Assembly (NCBI RefSeq): GCF_033958435.1
Contig: NC_134137.1
Location: forward strand, 221,939,501 to 222,003,500
DNA length: 64,000 nt
From: Carettochelys insculpta
Lineage: Eukaryota; Chordata; Testudines; Carettochelyidae
Direction: 5' to 3'
Shown here: positions 46,830-57,800 of the stretch, piece by piece
Layout of the letters: the number at the start of each line of letters is the position of its first letter
Position numbering within the stretch: position 1 is the stretch's first letter
Notes under the pieces: generated by a model
The model's database searches: none
What the model was told of the DNA's origin: nothing
The model's input: only the letters and a program-made list of their open reading frames with translations
Made by a program: the position numbers and the translations under genes

Positions 46830-47596
46830 CAGGGGTCAGAAACCTTTCAACAGTGGAGTGCTGAAATTTGACACTTTTGACCTCTGTGTATGGTCTGGGT
46901 GCTGGTCATACTTTTTAAAGTCACTAATAGTACCACTTATAACAGCTTCATTGATTAATAAATTCGGATGCAGAGCTTTAGGGTGTGTCTACACAGGCAC
47001 AAATCTTCAAAATAGCCATGCTAATGGCCATTTCAAAGATTACTAATTGAATAGTCAGCACATCATTAGCATTAGGACGCTTCCAGCCGCAGCACTTCAA
47101 AAGCCCTGCTTTCGAAAGCGCGCGGCACGGTGTGGCTACACGGGGGTCCTTTTCGAAAGGACCACGCACCTTTCAAAATCTCCTTATGCTGATCACTGAT
47201 CGGAATAAGGTGATTTCAAAAGGGGCGGGTCCTTTCGAAAAGGACCCCGTGTAGCCACGCCGTGCCACGCGCTTTTGAAAGCAGGGCTTTTGAAGTGCTG
47301 CGGCTGGAAGCGTCCTGATGCTAATGAGGCACTGAATATTCAGTTCAGTGCCTCATTAGTAATCTTTGAAATATGACTATTTCGAAGATTTGTGCCTGTG
47401 TAGACACAGCCTTACTGTTTAGGTGGTGATTGGTAGCATTAGCTGGTCTTTTGCTAATCCACAAGCAGTATGCCTTTGAGCAAGCCCCCCAGGTGCCTGT
47501 GGGAGGAACAGTGGGGCTGAACTCCCACCTTGTGTGCCAATGAAAATTGGTTTGTGTGCCATTCTTGGCATGTGTGCCAGCGGTTGCTGACACCTG
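46830..47596. mobile_element. hAT element interrupted by a nested MITE
   Basis: CAGGGGTCAGAAACC at the left and GGTTGCTGACACCTG at the right form hAT-type termini. Flanks are TAATAGAG and TAATAGTG (one mismatch). Removing the MITE at 46981-47411 and one TTA leaves about 333 bp, nearly the length of the relative at 24283-24612. Confidence 0.9.
46981..47411. mobile_element. foldback MITE (CTTTCGAAAG-type), nested in hAT
   Basis: Starts GGGTGTGTCTACACAGGC and ends GCCTGTGTAGACACAGCC, flanked by TTA on both sides. Arms pair around a centre near 47196 (CTGATCACTGATCGG). Length is 431 bp. Confidence 0.93.
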
Positions 47597-48024
47597 TAAT
47601 AGTGTCTGCTTACATGACTAACTGATACCCATCTGTTCATTGGTTAGTACTACTGATTACTTGCAGCTCCCACTCCCAATAAATAGGGAGTGGCTGACTC
47701 AACCTCTATCCCTGTTTGCACCCGGCTCAGGCAGTTTCCTCCATTGTGGCTCTGTGTTTAAAAGGAATTTTGTGTGCTGGCTTAGCTTTTTAAATACAGC
47801 ACGTTAAGGGTGTGGGGGCATAACCAACAGAAATGCTGGTGGTTACTTAGTTACCTGATTACTTGCTCTTTAACGTGACTACTTTCAACGTGCATTACTT
47901 TACATTTATTGACACTAAATTTTATTTGCCATTGTTCTATCTTGATTAAATCTCTGGAGTTCCTCAGAATTTTCCTTTATCTTGACTAATCTAAGTGGTA
48001 ATAACAATTTATATTGCTATCCAG

Positions 48025-48448
48025 GGCTACGTCTACACGTGCCCCAAACTTCGAAATGGCCATTTCGAAGTTTACTAATGAAGCGCTGAAATGCATATTC
48101 AGCGCTTCATTAGCATGCGGGCGGCAGCGGCGCTTCGAAATTGACACGCCTTGCTGCCGCGTGGCGCGTCCAGACGGGGCTCCTTTTTGAAAGGGCCCCG
48201 CCTACTTTGAAGTCCCCTTATTCCCATGAGCTCATGGGAATAAGGGGACTTCGAAGAAGGTGGCGTCCTTTCGAAAAGGAGCCCCGTCTGGACGCGCCAC
48301 GCGGCGGCAAGGCGTGTCAATTTCGAAGCGCCGCTGCCGCCCGCATGCTAATGAAGCGCTGAATATGCATTTCAGCGCTTCATTAGTAAACTTCGAAATG
48401 GCCATTTGCATGGCCATTTCGAAGTTTGGGGCACGTGTAGACACGGGG
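48025..48448. mobile_element. foldback MITE (TTCGAA-type)
   Basis: Starts GGCTACGTCTACACGTGCC and ends GCACGTGTAGACACGGGG, flanked by CAG on both sides. It is close to the copies at 25826 and 39250, with a short deletion in the left arm. Length is 424 bp. Confidence 0.92.
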
Positions 48449-48474
48449 CAGAGGTCCTAGTAAGCACCTGGATA

Positions 48475-48680
48475 TCATTGCACTAAGTGCTGTACAAATA
48501 CAATGAGGGACATTTCTTGCCCAGAACACTTTACCATCTATATAGACAAGCAAAGGCAAAGGGTGGAAGTGGAAACAGAAGCTTGGGGAAGTAAAGTGAC
48601 TCTCCCAAGGTTATGCAGCAGCTGCACTAAGAATAAATCAACGTCTCAAGTGTAAATCCACCCTGTAATACCTCTCTTGT
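48475..48680 (-). repeat. MIR-like SINE (reverse)
   Basis: The order 'gtgctgtacaaatacaatga', 'tatatagacaagcaaaggca', 'gtaaagtgactctcccaagg' and 'ttatgcagcagctgcac' matches a reversed amniote MIR-type repeat. Confidence 0.6.
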
Positions 48681-48887
48681 GATCTGCCTTTTTTTTTCAC
48701 AGCTACCAATGGATTCATTGCTTGTGTATTGCAATGTGGGAATTCCCAATAACTTTAGAAATAGCAACTTACTTTCCCATTTTCCTCCATTTCTAAGGTT
48801 TTACAGATGCAAATATTAACCCAATATTTTGAAGGAGAAAGCGTTGCTTACAGAATCTTTCTTTAAAGGACCTGCTAGTTAACCAGG

Positions 48888-51800
48888 ATGAAGCTGAATC
48901 TCTCCAAAGTGGTCAATGGTTGTCGTCTTGGGACACTGACAAATCTTGGCAAGAATGGGGTTCAAACCTTGGAGCTCCCAGGCTGTCTGCTGTATACCAA
49001 AACAGGATCACCACCACACCTCACACATGACACGTTACAGACAATTAAAGGTGTTCCTGATGTTGTGCAACTTACACTTTCAACTCTGTAAGTATCAAGG
49101 CCAACTGGGTTACCACCTTTGTGTGCTCCTTTTCCCCAGGGGAAACAAGAAACAATACTACATGCTCCACCAGAATGGTTTAAGACTTACTAAAGTTCAT
49201 AAGGACATTTGCAGGTCAGACCACACAATGTGAGATTGTTGCAGCCCTAACTAGTGAACATTAGCATTTTATCACAAGTTGTAGTTGCTTGTGATTTTTA
49301 CCAGTGGACATCTCTGATTCAGTCCCTGGTGTGTTGGTGAAGATGTTGGCTTTCACACTTTTTTTTTTTTTTGATTTCTTGGAGCTGAAGGGTTGCTGTG
49401 CATTTATTGTAGGTGAGAACTAAGAGCAGATATATGTAAGGAAAGCTTTTTTTTTTGAAAAGTCAACAAGACAGTATAAATGACCTTTCCCTGTTTCTTT
49501 ATGACTTTGTAAAACTCTCTGAGTGACCTTCATCATCCTAATCTAATTCTAAGAGGTGCGTTTATAGGTTGCAAATACCTTGACAAAAATGGGACCTGTG
49601 ACTCGTCATATGTGCAGATCCCCTATGGATACCAATGGTGGAAGTCATTGTATACACAGGGTTTAGGCTTCTTTTCCACTGTTTAATGTAATCCAAGTTT
49701 GGACAACACTTTGGTAAAGACACCTGAGTCTTTTCTATGTGAAAGTTCCATCTTGCAAGTATGGGGGAAGATTTTGTAGGATTTGGTATATTGACTGTGG
49801 CATTCCTCCTCATTGTTCCATTTGATGTTGTGAAGGACTAGCTCATTCTCATTAATTTATTTTAACGTGTATTCTTTTATGTCTGGACACAGGGTAGATC
49901 TTCATGAGGTCTTGGATGAATATAAAGAAGGAGTTGGGAAATTCATAGGTAAAGTTCTGTGTGTGTGTTCAGTTTCAGTCTGATCCCATCTAATGCATTC
50001 TGTAGACTTCTGTACTTCATGTTGCACTGAGTCAGGGCACTAGCCATCTATCTGTAGGAAATTGAGTGCAAATTTGTTGTTGATCCCAAGTGAGTTGTTT
50101 GAGAGGCTCTTTTTGTTTCCCATTCAAAGTGGATTTAATGGAGTTATAAACTATTACACTATTATGGTAGTGTCTTAAAAAAGGAGTTGAGTATCCCTGG
50201 ACTGTTCAGTCCTTGGCTTCCATGCTGTGAGTGTTAATAAGTGCCATTTAAGTTTTTTTGTTTTTTTTTTAAGTGAGGTGACCATATCTTGTACTAGAAG
50301 CTATACCAAGAACAACTTTCTTCACCTGGTCCCCAAATAGTAACACATTTCAGGTGCATGCTGATATGGGCTAGGTTCACCCCCCCCATCAAATAAAATC
50401 ATAGTTTAATTTGTTGTAACTGGAAGTCCTCATTCAGCCCCAGCAGTGCAGAGCAGCACAGGACCTGTCAATTTCACTCAAAGGCTGTTTCTACATGGAG
50501 CGAAGACGCTAATGAGGTGCAGATGCAAATTCCCCGATCCTCATTAGGATAACATCATGTGATTTGGAGTCTGGAAGACCGTTCTGCTGGACTCCAAAAT
50601 GCCATGTAGAAGCGCAGCCCACGGTAGGGCTTCCGGAAGGGGGAAGAAGGGGCCTCCGGAAGAAGGACTTCCTTCCGGAAGCCCCACCGTGGGCTGCGCT
50701 TCTACATGGCGTTTTGGCATCCGGAAGAACGGTCTTCCGGACTCCAGATCACATGATGTTATGCTAATGAGGCATGGGGAATTTGCATCTGCGCCTCATT
50801 AGTATCGTTTGCTCCGTGTATTAGCATGCCACTTCCGAAGGAAGTGGCCTGTGTAGAAATGGCCAAAGAGAGTCCTGCTCCCACAGCAGTTCTGTTAACA
50901 GAAGGAACTGTTTTTGGTGGCTGTCTGGGGAACGAGCTATATGACAACTGTGCAGAAATCTTGGAAGGGGAAGCACAAGAATGCAGAGTTTATCTTGCTG
51001 TTGTCTTGGACCAGTGATGAGCTCACTTTTACCTCTCTTTCTCTAAACTTCTCCTTATCTTGTTCACTTTGCTGCTTTTTTTGTTTTGCTCCATGCTGGG
51101 TAGCTGGCTGGCTATTGGAATGTTTCTTTTGTTTTAGGTGAAAACACCCACAGGAGCTCAGGCCAGTTGTGTTCTTCACCCTCAGGTAGCCAGGAAAAGA
51201 GGAGTCAGGGCTCCAGGGCCTTTTACCAGGGCATGACTTACCTACTTAGACAGACAAAGCTTCCTGTCTTCCTCATTTCCCCACTGTTTTGCAGCTATAT
51301 CTATCAACACTGAACCAGTGTCATCCACCTTGATCCTCATGACTCTGTGAAGGAGTTGTTTGCACGTGGAACTTTCACTGTGTTATTCATGGTTCTAGAA
51401 TTTTTAACATTGCTTCCCTTGTGGTGTTCTGCTGTAGGTTTTTTTATGGTATTTACACAAATTTGTTGTGTTCCCTCTTTTGGTTAGGGATATACAGTAA
51501 ACTCTTTCATATCAGGCAGCCCCAGGACCAGGAGGTTGCGAGATATTCTGGATAATGGAGAGGTATACCTAGCAATGCATAACACAAAAGAAAAATAAGA
51601 CTAGCTATTAAGAAACAAAAATGTATGCAGAGTACTTCATTTACCAACAGCAGTAATATTGTACACTGTAAACTTATACTGTATTTGCTGTATTTGTTTG
51701 TATTTACTTATGGAAAATGTAACTAAAATTTAATTATGGTTAAAATGCCGGTTATTTGAGAGTTCTGGGTGATAGAGTGCCAGATATGAAAGAGTTTACT

Positions 51801-54800
51801 GTATTTGTGAGAGTAGAGGCCTGACTGCATCTGTTATGCACCCAAAACTCCTTCTGAAGGGAGTTCTGAGTGCAGAGAATGCCTAGCGAGGCTCTTGTGC
51901 AATTATATTAGCTGCATTTAATTTTTAAAAACACTTTGAGTATTTAGGCACACCTTTCATTAATTGCCATGGAAGTTGTGCCTGGAATTTCAAAGGAGTC
52001 TAAGCATGTTAGATGAAATTCATGTCCCGTTGAATTTCTGTGGCACCTGGGTACCTAACTCCTTGGACTTCTTTCAGAGTCCCAGTGTATACAACAAATC
52101 CTCTGGATGACTTTGAGAAATCTCTACCTGTATCTCTAAAACATAGACCTTTGTTACATTCATTACATCTAGGTTGCTCTCATTGCTGCAGCTCATTCTA
52201 CTATCTAGGTATATGTATCGCACTTCCAGATCTGAGACTTTATTTCACCTAGCCTAGATGATGTCAAGTGTCAGATGTCCCCAGAGCGTTCATTCAGTGG
52301 GCAAGTGAATTGGCTGTCATTGCTTCTGGTTTACTTTTGGCAGCACTAGCATTAATCAAGTAAACAATCTAAAGGCTACATGTAGTTTGTGGCATTATAT
52401 AATGCTACTCCTTTGGTTTTCCTCTTCCTACTCTCTAACTAGCAGAGTGCATACAGAGCTGTCCAACTGAATGTTTTGTGTCTATGACACTCAAACAGGG
52501 TATGTCTGTCTCACAAAGATGTCAGGTGTGTGCATTTATTTCTAGTTTACCCTTTTTGTAAATTCATAGCCAACTCTTAGCAAGTTGCCAACATACCCTT
52601 AGTGATCTACAAGATTATAGCTAAGATTTATTTTTCTGTTGTGCCTGCAGGTATGCCAGATGCAGTGTTGTACTGTTCTCTCCATGATCCTGGTACCCTC
52701 TGCCCATCTGGCTACAATAGCAACAAGGTATTGTAAATGTAAAAACTTGAGTCCAACTTACAACTGACTAATCTTAAGTCTCCCAGGCTGTGTCTACACT
52801 AACCCCAAACTTTGAAATGGCCATGCAAATGACCATTTCGAAGTTTACTAATGAAGCGCTGAAATACATATTCAGCGCTTCATTAACATGCAGGCAGCCA
52901 GGGCACTTCGAAATTGACGCGGCTCGTCCTGATGGGGCTCCTTTTCGAAAGGATCCCACCTACTTTGAAGTCTCCTTATTCCCATCTGCTCATAGGAATA
53001 AGGGGACTTTGAAGTAGGCGGGGTCCTTTTGAAAAGGAGCCCCGTCGGGATGAGCCGCGTGGCGGCTAGCCGCATCAATTTCGAAGCACCGCGGCTGCCC
53101 GCATGCTAATGAAGTGCTGAATATGCATTTCAGCGCTTCATTAGTAGACTTCGAAATGGCCATTTACATGGCCATTTTGAAGTTTGGGGCTAGTGTAGAT
53201 GTAGCCCCAGATGGCTAAAGTGTCAATGTCCACAAATACTATTGTGTGTGCCCTCCTTAGCAGCTACCAAATGTCCTCTTTGACGTTATAAGAACATGAG
53301 CCATTGTATTCTGGGATATCATGTCCACATTTTTTCCCCACCTTTCAATGGGCTTTTAAGTGGAGGTACGGTCAGATAGAGGTACTTTGTTATGCACCAC
53401 ACTTGCTTTTGGTCTGTCTGCTGATTTTATAGGTCTTCACAAATATGGATGAACAGATTGGTTCTTCTTCGAGTGTCCCCGGGGGTGCTCCATGTTAGGT
53501 GTTGAGCTCGCCCCGGCGCCGCAGGTCGGATCTTCCAAGCAGTTTCTGCCGGACTGCGCATGCGCCGGTGCGTGCCGCTCCCTTGCATGCTCCCGGCCAC
53601 GTGCACGATCCGGTCCCCACCAGTTCCTCTTTAACCGCCATCGGCTGCAGACGGAATCCGCTCAGGCTACGGCCAGAGTTAGCATATTTAATGTTTTTAA
53701 TTGTTTTAAAGTTTCTTCAGTCTTAGATTAAGTTAGTTGGCTGTTGTTTTAAAAAAAACAAAAAACAAAGAAAGGAAAGGAATTCAAAGCTTCCAATCCT
53801 AGTAACAAGCGGAGCACCGGAGGCCAGGAGCCTAGGGCCATTAGCCCTCCTGCCGCGGCAGGCTTTATCTGAGAGGGGAACAAGCACAGAGAAGGTGTTA
53901 AGTACCCTATTAACAACTCAAAGACTCACCACAATGTCCTCTTCAGGATTCAAGAAGTGTGAGTCGTGCCGCGATGCCAGCGTCTGATGGTCACAGTCAG
54001 TGCATAAGGTGCTTGGGGGAATCCCATGTCACTCAGAAGTGTTCCTTCTGCACCAAGTTAACGGCCAGAGCAAGGAAGGACAGGGAAATGTGGCTGAAAA
54101 TGCTGCTGTTCGACAAGGCCCTCCAGCCAGACGTGCCGGAGCGGCCACAGCAGAAGGGACCCTCCAGGGCCCATAAAAGGAAAGCCGCGTCCCTAACCCC
54201 ATCAGCGCAAAAACGGAGGAAAATCTCCCCAACCCAATCCCTGCCAGCAGCAACAGCAAGCAGGACGGGTGGAGCGCGCAGCCCCCAGCTGCAGCTACAG
54301 CTGATCGGCGGCGGCGCGGAGACGCAAGTGGCGGATGTTCAGCCTCCAATGATCAAACAGCCGCCCCGCATCGAGGGCAGGGCGGCGGCCAAGCAAGCGC
54401 CAGAACCGGCGGCACCGCAAACAGCGGCACCGACCCCCGGGGAACCGTCGGCGCAGAGTGCACAGGCATGTGGCCTGCAGGCACCGGGGGAGACCGTCCG
54501 CGTGGCACCGCTGAGGAGCGTGCCGAGCGCAGTGCAGACTACGGGGCCGAGATCCCCAACGCGTCAGGGGCCGGAGCCACCCCCACAGGGGAGGGGAAAG
54601 GCAGCACAGAAAACACGGCACCGCAGTCCCTCTGCATACAGGACTGCAGAGCTGCTTTCTCTGAGCCCTCCGCTCGTGCTGCGGACTCCAACGAGAAGGC
54701 AGGGGTCACCCCTAGCCTATCCGGAGCCCGCATCTCCATTTCTACAGCCAGCCTCCCCATGGCTTGGACCACCTTCGCCCTTCTTGGGCTTTGAGCCACT

Positions 54801-57800
54801 TGAGTACTATCACAAATCAGTCTCTCCAGCGTCCCAGGTCTCCAGAAGATCTCGCTCCCCCAGACATAGCGGGTATGCACCGAGGGCGTGGTCCAGGTCA
54901 CCATCCCAGGAGCAGTGCCCGTGTTGCCATGGTCGCCCCTATCATGCGGGGCATAGACACCATAGGCATACTACCAGGGACAGATCCCCACAGACGGTTC
55001 CGTATCCCCGAGGGCAATTGCGAATGGGGACAGAGACTCATATCTCAGGGGGAGTTGGTTCTGGAACCCCGGGATTTTCCCTCGCAAGCTTCTAGCGAGC
55101 AGATGTACCACCGTCAACGGGACCCGGAGGGGTCCAGAGAGGCGTACCCTAGCGGTTCCTCGCTGTCCTCCCCGGACGAGGCTACAGCCCCAGGGGACGT
55201 CCATCCTCCGGACGATCTCAAACAGTTCCAAGAGCTGTTTAAAAGGGTGGCCTTCACGCAAGGCATCCGGACAGCAGAGGTGCAAGAGAAGCACCATAAG
55301 CGCCTTAAAAATCTGAGACCTCTGGCCTCCTCTAAAATAGCCATACCGCTTAACGGAGCAATCTTGGAGTCCGCCACCACGATATGGCAGACCCCTGCGA
55401 CTATTCCGCCTGTCCACAAGAGAGCGGACAAGAAATACTTCGTGCCGGCAAAGGGCATGGAGTTCCTATTCAGCCACCCGCAACCAAATTCTCTGGTGGT
55501 AGAATCGTCTCAACAGAGATCAAAAACGTCTCAGTTCAAAACGGGGAACGGACAAAGAGATGCCAAGAAACTAGAGCTGTTCGGCAGAAAGGTCTACTTC
55601 TCCTCCACCCTACTGTTGAGAGTGGAGAATTACGCAGTGCATCTAGCGAACCACAATTTCGACAACTACTCTAGCTTAACCTCCCTCATGGACTCGCTTC
55701 CAGAGGACAAGAAGCCGGTGCTCAAGGCCATCGTGCAGGAAGGCTATGCGGCCTCGAGGACGGGAGTTCAGATCGCCCTAGTCGTAGCGGATATGGCAGC
55801 ACGCTCAACAGCTACGGCAGTGGTCATGAGCAGGGAGTCCTGGCTCCAGACATTGGGTATCCTGAGGGATATGCAGGCGAAGATCGTTGATCTCCCCTTT
55901 GACACGCAGAAGCTGTTTGCAGTATCAACCACAGCGTCCCCAGTACCACAGGGGCTACAAGCAAGGGTGACATCAACAGCACCAACAGTACAGAACTCCC
56001 AGGTGACGTTCTCAACAGAGCTGTGTGTCCCCGGGGCAGGGCCAAAGGCCACAAGTTTGACACACAGATAGAGGGCTGCACTATCGCTACCATCGCGCAA
56101 TGTCATCCGAAGCTACTGTTCCACCATCGCCTCCGACCATTCTACGACCAGTGGCAAAAGATCACCACAGACAAATGCGTACTGGAGATCATGGCCACGG
56201 GTTACGCGATTCCCTTCCAGTCGCTTCCACCGCCATGACCTCCACCCAGACCCCACCTAAAGGATGCCTCCCACGAAGCGAGACTCAAGCAGGAGGTAGG
56301 CCATCTTATGCTTATAGGGGCAGTGGAAAGAGTGCCGGAGCAACTCCGAGGGAAAGGGTTCTACTCAAGATAATTCCTCACAGAGAAAAAGACAGGAGGC
56401 TGGAGGCCCAGCCTAGATCTTCGAGGCCTCAACCGGTACTTGCGCAAGCAACGCTTTCGGATGATCACAGTCGCCTCTATACTTACGGCACTGGACGATG
56501 GAGATTGGTTCGCAGCCCTCGACTTACAAGACGTGTATTTCCACTTAACTATTCACCCGGCTCACAGGAGTTTTCTCTGGGTTATGGTAGGCAAAGAACA
56601 TTTTCAGTACAAGGTTCTGCCGTTCAGCCTCTCCTCGGCCCCCAGAGTCTTCTCCAAGAGCTTGGCAGTGGTGTCAGCCTACCTGCACAGACGGGGTGTT
56701 TATATTCCCATATCTGGGGGAAAAAAAAAAATGATTGCCTACTGAAAGGGGCCTTGAAGGAGGAGGTACTTCGCATGATACGCATCACAGCAGACACGTT
56801 CTCTTCGCTGGGCCTGGTCATCAATCTGGCAAAATCAAAGATAGACCCCGCACAGGACATAGAGTTCATAGGGGCATGTATAAATTCCATCACAGCAAGG
56901 GTTTATCTACCAGATGCCCGCATTCGCGCCATTGGTTCCCTCATTCAAGTCATCACCTTCAGCCCTACGGTGCCGGTTCTGACGTGCTTACAGCTGCTGG
57001 GCCACATGGCAGCAGCAACGTTTGTGGTACAGAATGCCCGATTGCATAGGAGCAGCATGCAGCACTGGCTGGCGAGCGTCTACAAACCAGCAGCACACAC
57101 TGTCCACAAGATGGTGTCGCCCACGACAGAAGTGCGCAGATCCCTGCAATGGTGGGTGAACCCCAAGAACATGCTTACAGGGGTGCCCTTTCACCAACCA
57201 CAAATATCTGTTTTTCTCACTACCGACGCCTCCCACATAGGGTGGGGAGCACACATGGGCGAAAAGGTGACGCAAAGACTGTGGTCCTCCACGGAACAGT
57301 CACTGCACATAAATATACTGAAGCTCAGAGCAGTGTTCAACGCCTGCAAACACTTTCGAGACCATATACAAGGCAAGTAGTCAGGATCAGTACAGACAAT
57401 ACCTCCACCATGTTTTATATAAATCGACAAGGAGGAGCTCGGTCCCGTGCCTTAGGTGCGGAAGCAGTCCGATTGTGGAACTGGTGCATCGCCAACAATA
57501 TAACCTTGAAAGCCTTGTATTTACCAGGCGCTCACAATGTGAAGGCAGACCAGCTGAGCCGGCGCTTCGCACTCACACACGAGTGGCAGATCCGTTCCGA
57601 TCTGCTACGACCGATTTTTCATGCATGGGGTTTTCCCCAGGTAGACCTGTTTGCCACTCAACACAACAAGAAGTGCCCACAATACTGCTCCAGGGCAGGA
57701 CTGGGATGGGGGCCACTGGGGGACGCATTCGCGATCTCGTGGAGGGGCCCCCTGCTCTACGCCTTTACTCCCACAGTGCTTATCCACAAAGTCTTGCAGA

